A stretch of DNA of 64,000 nt, from contig OZ024898.1 of NCBI GenBank assembly GCA_964017195.1, positions 1,598,001 to 1,662,000 of the forward strand, in the 5' to 3' direction. A program made the position numbers and the translations under genes. The notes under the pieces are model-generated. The model saw nothing but the letters and a program-made list of their open reading frames with translations, did not search any database and had not been told where the DNA came from. This DNA comes from Siderastrea radians (taxonomy: Eukaryota > Cnidaria > Anthozoa > Scleractinia > Rhizangiidae). Below are positions 57,993-64,000 of this stretch, in pieces. How positions within the stretch are numbered: position 1 is the first letter of the stretch; each line of letters starts with the position of its first letter.

Positions 57993-60900
57993 GTCATCAT
58001 CATCATCATCGTCATCGTCATCATCATTATCATCGTCATCATCATCATCATCATCATCATAAACTTCTTGACTGACAAAACATTATTCTTGGTGAATCGC
58101 AAAAATACACAAAAGTAAGAAACTGACGCCTTATTTCTAAAAAAAATATTTACTTGAAGGATATAGCAAACCGTTTACCTTCGTCAAGCAAGAAAAGACT
58201 GCATCTCTATCCTTTGAAGCAATAGCAGACCCGTTAATTAATGAACAGGGTTCTTTGTTTAACGCCTGTTTGATAACTTGAACAGAGTCGTAAGCAAGTG
58301 CCACGAGATCCTAGGAAAATAAATTTTGGCTGTGTTTCAACTGAAATTATAAATATTTAACTCTCCCTTCTTCTTCTACCACTCCTCGTTGTATTAGTAA
58401 CGAGCCGTCAAGGAGACAGCAGCGCAGTGTTGGATTACGTCACTCCCCCCCCTTTACTCCAAAAGTATTAAGACGGAATCCATTAGGAAACTGAGTAATT
58501 GTAATTTTCAGTGGACAAAAATCTTGTACCAGAATAATTTAAAGCATATCGCATTCTTTTTTACATTTTTTGAGAGCTATGAATGTAATTTGTTATCTGT
58601 AATAACCCCAAAGACAATTTCTTATGGGAGCCCAAGAAAATAAATTTCACATTTCACAAAATGAAATGTTACGCATAAAAACTTATCTATTTTACCTGTG
58701 TTTACACATTTCCTGTGAAATTTGAATTTGAATTTCACGGGCTCCCATAAGAAATTGTCTTTGGGGTTATTACAGATAACAAATTACATCCATAGCTCTC
58801 AAAAAATGTAAAAAAGAATGCGATATACTTTAAATTATTCTGGTACAAGATTTTTGTCCACTGATTACTCAATTTCCTGATGGATTCCATCTTAAAGCTT
58901 TGGCAACGAACTTGAAGGGTGCCTGTTTCCTTTCGAGGTCCACATCATGGGCCAATGACGTCATATGACGTGGGAATTAAATAATTTTTTTCCGAATGGC
59001 GGCCATCTTATATCCGCCATCTTGAATTTCTTCATTTGTATAAAACGTTCAAAAACCACCAAAATTACCCAGAAAGTAATTAAAACCAATAAAGCTACAC
59101 TAAAATGTTGTAAAAATGTGAAAGTTACGGTTGCCACAGCAATGTTAAAATTTATGACATGTCTTTCGAAATTGTTCCCAGATAAAAATTCGCAAGGCAT
59201 GGTGGCTTTTACTTGCCTATAAACAAACTAAGACATTATCTTCCAAAGTGCTATCCGTGCAACTTCTACAAAGATGCAAAATCTAGAGATATAACATACC
59301 TTCATTGTATCGTTATCAGTTTGTCCAGTTGCATTTTTTAGCTCAATAGAAGCCATATTTTCAAGGAACGGAAGCTTCATTGCTAAAACCTTATTGTTTG
59401 GATGACAGTCTAAGCTCTGTGGCACCTGAAAAAGGCATAGACGACACTGTATATTAAAATTAGACTGAAAGGGAGACGCCAAAATTTTTACCCAAACCTC
59501 TACATTTTTACCATTGATTTACACAAGTTACAATTGTGCATGCTCGGTTAAAAATGAGCCTTTATGAGCCAATTTGGGACATGCTGTTTGCACTTCTCTT
59601 TACAGTCTCCAGGCCAGAGGGAGAGAAATAGAGAACGAACATATATTTTGTTCCACCAATTATTACGTTTGAGAGCGAAGAAGCTTTTACAAAGTGCTAC
59701 TGAAGGTCAAAATCAGTCTTGCTCCGTTTTAGAGTCACCTAAGCCCCGCACCCCCAAAAAACAATGTTGGAACCCATGCACCGAATAAAACAATGATGCA
59801 TTTCGTTTACCCGTGCAAAACATGCTGTTCGTAGCGTTTTTTAACGGTCTCGACGGAATTTCCTTTATTGTAAATGCGCCTTAGCTTATTACACACTTCT
59901 TGACCATAGCACCACGTTGTCCATAACTTAACCCTTTAAGCTCTGAAATGAAAATGCATATTCTCCTTACTGTTCTTCATACATTTCTTTTGGAGCTAGT
60001 TAGGAGAATTGTCTAAATAACAAAAGATCTTTTCCTCGGTGATTACTTCCTTTATTCTCATCACTTGAATGCTTGAATAAGCATTGATGGTGTTAAGAGA
60101 AGTTTCATCTTCGTCACTATTAGTACTTAATGGGTAAAGGCATACCTGGCCCTGGAGTATCCATTTAATGCTTTTGTGGAAAGGTCTCTGTACAACAAAA
60201 AACAAAGAAAAACAGGCAAGCAAAATGATAAAGAAAGCTCCAAATACCATGGCGCTCGCGCCCTCATAACTTATCGGATGGATTTTATTTTGTGTGTGAT
60301 CGAAAACGGATTAACGTAATGTTTTCACTCAGAGAAGTGTGGAACTAAGAAAAGAATAGCAATGGACTGAGGACGCTGGTGCATCAAACTATCTGTTCAA
60401 TCCTTCAGTCTAATACCATATTTCACGCCTTCATACTTCAGAGAGAGTCAAACTAGTACGAAGTGTGGAAACTCGGGATGTATTGGATGTCATACCGTAC
60501 GTGAATAGTTAGTTAAACAAAAGGAAAATGAAAAAGAGAGGATACATTTTCATATTACCTGTTGCAGCATTAGCTCAATGTTCTCCTTGTTGCTGTAAAG
60601 TAAAACGACATCAGGTTCAAGTTTGTCTATGTCATCCATTGCTCTTGATATTGGCCCTATCCGATCTTCACCTTCTTCCTGCTCAGAAAGCTGAACTAAA
60701 TTCACTTTGAGCTGTGACTTCTTGGAAATGGCGTGAAAATATCCAGCTTCGTGCAAACGGATCTCTACAAGAAAGTTCAACAGAGCAGTAAAAGAAGCTT
60801 CAAAAATTTGTCAAGAATAAGTTGGTCTTGAATCTTAATGAGCGACAACTTTCGCAAGCGGTTTTCATCCTTAAAACCTGAAACGACCAATCAGTTATGA

Positions 60901-63397
60901 AGTCAAGTCCCCTTTAAGATATTTGACAGACAAAGGATGTTTCTTGAATCTCTCAAAGAGACCATCTCCCTCAACTGACCAACGGCTTAGGTGATTTAAA
61001 AGGCTAATTAAAAAAGACGGGCTTTTAGGGCACCTTCTTATAGTAATACAAAAGTTTCGTCCTAGTAGGTTGTTCAAGGTCACTGGGTGATTGATTGGTT
61101 GCTTAGTGATATCCTTTGTGGTGAGGACAAAAGAGGGATAGGATGGCTCCATGACGCTTATTTGGAGATTTCAGGGGACCCTGTGAAAAAGGGCAGTGCG
61201 ACCGATTGTTGTACGCAATAATTTTCAAGAGGATTTTGGACACCATACGGATAAAATACGCTATTTAAAAGGTTAAAACAAATGGGAAATTCCCGAAGTA
61301 AAATACACACATGGTAATGAATTTATTTGGTTATAAAAAGTCTGTCATAAAGTTCGCCCTTTTGAAATCTAGCTCGAGAACTAAACGCTGGAATCTACAC
61401 TGGGTTCATTTTGTCGAACCAAAACATTTAGAGGTGAAAACAACCTTACATTTCCATAAAATATTTGATGAAAGATTCATTCTAGAGAAACCTTTAACCC
61501 GGGCGTTTAGTTCAGGATCACCTTTCGACAAGTAGTGACGTAAATATACAGGTAACACAATTTCATAAAACGTATGTCATTTCTTACTGTACTGTAAAAT
61601 ACTGAAAATGCGAGGGCTGTAGGAGAATTCAGAGGTCTAGCAAGTACGGTTTGTTTGAAGTTCTTGCGGGTTTTCGTTTTTGCTATATGTATTTTTTGCT
61701 ACTTCGACGACAGAGAAACGTTAAGAATCCAAGTAGATCTTGAACCTAATGGCTCACAAATTAAGTCCAGCTTGTAAGGGCCCGTCTGTGATAAACCACA
61801 GGTTTACCAGCCAACCACCGCGCAGGCAAGCAAGCGGCCAAAAAAATAAAATAAAGTAAAATTAAACAACAACAACAACAACAACAACAAAAGAGAAAAC
61901 AAACGAACGAACAAACGCACAAAATCCCAGAAAGAAACGAATTAGAACAAACGAATAGACAAGCATGTTAGAATACGAAAACTTCCAATTATTTACCGTC
62001 AAATACCAGTGCAATCTTGTCCCAACGAAATTTGTTGAGTACGTCAAGTGCAGCGTGCGTGTAATGTATGTAACCCGCTGACATCTGAACTGCTTTATCA
62101 CACTGCTCGTAGGGCCTGCTGTTTCCATGGAGACGGATGAGAGGAATGCCAGTTACTGCAGAGAGTGCGCATGCGGAAGTCTTTGTGTGGCTTCCCTCGA
62201 TAAATGCAACGACGTTTTGTTGAAGAAACACTACGTCAAAATAAAGATTATTGAAAATCTATTTTTTCTGGTACCATTATTACAAAACTTCAAATTAGTG
62301 AAACAAGTCACTTTCCTGTCGTATAAACGAAGAAGTTCAATGACAAATGTGTTTTCGTATAGAGCTCCATGGCCAAACTCAGCTTTAAGATTATGTGCTG
62401 TGAGATTGTTTTTGATTTCCGCCTTGCTCCAAAACTGGTCTTTTTGGGATTGTTTAAATCAATTTTATTCTTGGAGCAAAACAAATTCCGTGGCTTTTAT
62501 GGTTACATGTAAAAATCAGAAATAATATATATTTTTATATTTAGCTTACCTTGATTAAACGAGTTGGTATTCTTGGATAAGTTGAAGATTCTTAAGATAA
62601 ATGAAACGTTGCTGAAACTAGACGTGGCATTTAGGGCGATGTTTATCGCGTTATGCTCTTCTGAATATCCATTAATGACACCTGAAGAGAGGAGTGAGAA
62701 AGAATGTTTTTCAGTTATACAGCAAAAAGTTATACCACTTTTAAGATTAAAGAAATAAAAGCAAATTAGCAATGGCGACGTTCAGCTGAACTCTTGGATG
62801 TACATTTCGCTGATTTACGATGTGGTTTTGAACAGGTTTGAACAGTTTTAAAGCCCACTCTGATGTGATTCTGTCGGCCATAGAACAAACCTAGAACACC
62901 TTTGTCGCACACGGGAGAACAACGCTGTACACTTATGCCAACTTGATAGTAAGCTATCGTGTGACTATACAAAAGCCATTGATACCTTTGCTACATACGA
63001 ACCCAGGAAAAGATAATGACAGTGATGCAACTGAGACCCTGTCGACGACCTTTCTAAAGCCTCCGTTAGAAGCATTTCGAATCGTCTTTTTTTTACATTA
63101 CTACAAAAAACTCTAAAAACGGCATCAGATTTCTCAAAAGTCTTCTCTTTTACCCGTTCCAGTACGCTGAGTTTTCACGCAACCTCATTAGCTAAAAAGT
63201 AAGCGTTTGAAAACGATACTCAAAAAATCTGATTTGAACGAGACTTCATCTCAATACTATTGAAATATCTCCTGTAAATTTCTAGTGGTCGTACATTTTT
63301 ATGACTTACCAAAAATAAATGTTCTTTTTGTTGTGTGCACCACCCTCAAAAATGGAACTACGATAATCAGTATTATGAAGATGGCTCTATTTTCCAT
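48341..63397 (-). CDS. Gene C: complete ionotropic glutamate receptor, 14 exons, 807 aa
   Basis: Closest paralogue of gene B. Exons in transcript order: 63310-63397, 62550-62681, 61997-62230, 60559-60764, 60146-60187, 59300-59425, 58179-58310, 57769-57873, 57122-57241, 56176-56367, 53566-53926, 52322-52684, 50411-50575, 48341-48498; total 2424 nt including TAA. Every junction is GT-AG and phases equal those of B. The start ATG is followed by a hydrophobic signal-peptide core (IFIILIIVVPFL). The domain order matches gene B: ATD to residue 395, S1 in exon 10, M1 and pore in exon 11, M3 and S2 in exon 12, M4 in exon 14. At about 15.1 kb it is longer than B mainly through transposon insertions in introns 6, 10, 12 and 13; intron 10 is 2249 bp against 147 bp in B. 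The frame is uninterrupted, so I regard it as intact. Confidence 0.93.
48735..49015 (-). mobile_element. Penelope-like terminal fragment E4, gene C intron 13
   Basis: Matches, from memory, a common cnidarian element end: GAAAGCTGACGTTTCAAGCG, TTAGCCCTTCTTCAAAGC, TTTATATGGAGAG, ATTTATACCGTGGGGATTAG. On the minus strand GAAACGTCAGC follows a TTTGAAGA where an active hammerhead would need CTGANGA, so the ribozyme core is decayed. No coding part is seen. Confidence 0.5.
49565..49735 (-). pseudogene. C-terminal tail of a non-LTR retrotransposon ORF, gene C intron 13
   Basis: Continuous minus-strand frame reading KLYNAPGWKYMSILSPGFGV, TLWNDIPRHIRDLP, FKAILRRHLSDILVKK then stop. The G..LWN.IP..IR.LP...FK..L pattern is typical of the extreme C-terminus of LINE reverse-transcriptase proteins. 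It is truncated on its 5' side by the MITE at 49732. Confidence 0.6.
49732..50128. mobile_element. MITE with TTAA ends, gene C intron 13
   Basis: 397 bp. Ends TTAAAGGGACTATGTCACGC and the complement of TTAAAGGGGCTACGTCACG. TTAA at both borders suggests a piggyBac-type target duplication. It interrupts the LINE tail, so it inserted later. Non-coding. Confidence 0.7.
50690..51900. repeat. Two inverted copies of the CCATCTTGGAT repeat, gene C intron 12
   Basis: 50690-51290 (minus sense) and 51430-51900 (plus sense) both resemble the family at 20060-20480 and face each other across about 140 bp that holds a G-rich run near 51420. Intron 12 of gene B is only 485 bp and keeps a short piece near 14870-15000. 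Confidence 0.5.
52685..53565. other. Gene C intron 11
   Basis: 881 bp, no additional gene or repeat recognised. Confidence 0.4.
54489..54922 (+). pseudogene. Crypton-type (DUF3504-like) recombinase remnant, gene C intron 10
   Basis: A frame from ATG 54512 reads MAETLGF, an acidic stretch and KYNRKDK; a +1 shift continues as TKTDLQSVKETRAIEEIPAE, ELNNLLCHLFVKVRKRNP, which resembles the N-terminal SAM-like part of Crypton/ZMYM-type tyrosine recombinases. A short acidic end VSDSDEDD precedes a stop at 54920. The catalytic core is absent, so this is an internally deleted, frameshifted copy. Assignment rests on pattern memory of cnidarian Cryptons. Confidence 0.5.
55333..56060 (+). mobile_element. 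Foldback-ended element related in plan to W, gene C intron 10
   Basis: Starts with a hairpin of about 110 bp: AACAATTATCCTGCG, GGAATATC, the loop GACGAGGCCGTAGGCCGAGT, then the inverse, followed by ATAATTGTTTTATTA exactly as in W. The body differs from W but also carries a minus-strand frame (55650-55838, ending RKRTYSR). The right border is uncertain; TATTCAACAAATT near 55446 is inverted at 56045. Confidence 0.5.
57122..63397 (-). CDS. Gene C exons 1-9: amino-terminal (LIVBP-like) domain
   Basis: Same nine-exon layout as genes A and B. Readable landmarks: NATSSFSNVSFIL (exon 2), TGIPLIRLHGNSRP and KIALVFDG (exon 3), IRLHEAGYFHAIS (exon 4), KWILQGQ (exon 5, 42 nt), NKVLAMKLPFLENMASIEL (exon 6), ALAYDSVQVIKQAL (exon 7), TLDGLTGPVQF (exon 8), GTVMFGNIL and GRKLKAVVVE (exon 9). 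Intron 6 holds a foldback element flanked by TTAA that is missing from B. Intron 7 has a long CAT microsatellite at the same site as in B. Confidence 0.9.
57957..58061. repeat. CAT microsatellite, gene C intron 7
   Basis: Interrupted (CAT)n of about 35 units at the position matching the tract in gene B. Confidence 0.9.
58472..58891. mobile_element. Foldback MITE flanked by TTAA, gene C intron 6
   Basis: 420 bp with about 160-nt inverted arms (GACGGAATCCATTAGGAAAC at the left, complement of GATGGAATCCATCAGGAAAT at the right). TTAA at 58468-58471 and 58892-58895. Gene B has the uninterrupted site AAGTATTGAAGCTTT in the same intron (near 20085). Confidence 0.85.
58896..59215 (+). repeat. CCATCTTGGAT-family repeat, gene C intron 6
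   Basis: Orthologous to 20085-20480 in gene B (GGCAACGAACTTGAAG, TCGAGGTCCACA, CGGCCATCTTATATCCGCCA, AATTGTTCCCAGA). Confidence 0.55.
61863..61890. repeat. AAC microsatellite, gene C intron 3
   Basis: Pure (AAC)n, near the 5' splice site of intron 3; the rest of intron 3 (60765-61996) shows nothing recognisable. Confidence 0.85.
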
Positions 63398-64000
63398 ACT
63401 GCAGAGATAAAAGTGAAACAAAATAAACAGTTTGTGTTTCTAAACGGTGATAAATACTTGCAATTCGAAATTCCAGCCATAATATTATTTGGAAGATTAT
63501 TCAAAATTTAATTGCAAGCAGATGCCACCAAACTTTATAACTTGAACCAAACTTTATCTGGGAACAATTTGGCATGATATGTCAATGTTCATCAAGTCAG
63601 GTGTTGCCATGGCAACCATTTAGACAGACATTTTACTCATAATTTTGAATTTCATCGTTTTCAAAGAAAAAATTTGGGTTCAGTTGATCTCTAAATTTTA
63701 TGTTTGAGATTATTTGAGTGTTCTTTTATTGCTTTTAGTTACTTTCCCACCAGCCTTAATGGTTTTTGAAGGATTGGAAAAGGCAAGAAATCCAAGATGC
63801 GGATCCAAGATAGCTGGCATTGGCAAATCATGAAGTTACATCATGAACTTATGTTGTGTACCTTAAAGGACACGCTTTTGGACGTACTATATACCATGGA
63901 AGTTTCATTTCCATAGCTTTATTACCCTAGTTTAGTTTAGCGCCCTTCTGCTAAATAGGGTTACTGTTATTAGCGTTAAACTTTATTTAGAGAAGCAGTT
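63398..64000. other. Upstream of gene C, with a minus-sense CCATCTTGGAT-family repeat
   Basis: The first 60 bp above the start codon weakly match the same region of gene B. 63540-63900 is a minus-sense copy of the dispersed family (complement of TCTGGGAACAATTTGGCATG, then AATCCAAGATGCGGATCCAA). No promoter motif assigned. Confidence 0.45.

Noticed and set aside
1..64000. CRISPR arrays, operons, ribosome binding sites, bacterial-type terminators
   Set aside because: The window is eukaryotic; repeats seen are microsatellites, minisatellites and transposons without spacer-repeat regularity.

Overview
The window is eukaryotic nuclear DNA, AT-rich, with short exons split by GT-AG introns and dense transposable-element debris. 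The style of the repeats (Penelope-like elements with hammerhead motifs, Crypton-type recombinase remnants, many snap-back MITEs, tRNA-headed SINEs) and the protein families suggest an anthozoan cnidarian, most likely a stony coral. That assignment is inference from family knowledge; no species can be named.

The backbone is a tandem cluster of three ionotropic glutamate receptor (iGluR) genes, all on the minus strand. Gene A (137-6520) shows its first nine exons and runs off the left edge. Gene B (13250-25852) and gene C (48341-63397) are complete. I could assemble all 14 exons of each by eye, with matching splice sites and identical intron phases (1,1,1,0,0,0,0,0,0,0,1,1,1), giving uninterrupted frames of 810 and 807 residues. 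Both encode signal peptide, amino-terminal LIVBP-like domain, S1, M1, pore loop with a Q at the Q/R/N site, M3 with TYTANLAAF, S2, M4 and a very short cytoplasmic tail. B and C are the closest pair; A is more divergent. Homology between B and C continues about 2 kb past their stop codons, so the duplication unit was larger than the coding region.

Region by region: 1-6520 gene A with a SINE and hairpin MITEs in its introns; 6521-13249 intergenic, with a MITE, an old copy of a 1.4-kb element (called W here), nested MITEs and the 3' flank of B; 13250-25852 gene B with TIR elements in introns 2, 3 and 8; 25853-48340 a 22-kb intergenic repeat zone holding a decayed multi-domain gene (27953-30392), a 24-bp minisatellite, a GATC-rich patch, tRNA-like elements, and a nested cluster (35547-42710) of Penelope-like fragments, three W copies and TA microsatellites; 48341-63397 gene C, whose introns hold a LINE tail, MITEs with TTAA flanks and a Crypton remnant; 63398-64000 upstream sequence.

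Functionally the only convincing intact genes are the three receptors, presumably glutamate- or glycine-gated cation channels acting at the plasma membrane. The most interesting non-coding content is the hammerhead-ribozyme pair inside inverted Penelope-like ends, a 2.8-kb near-perfect inverted repeat, and transposon insertions that can be dated relative to the B/C duplication because the paralogue keeps an empty site.
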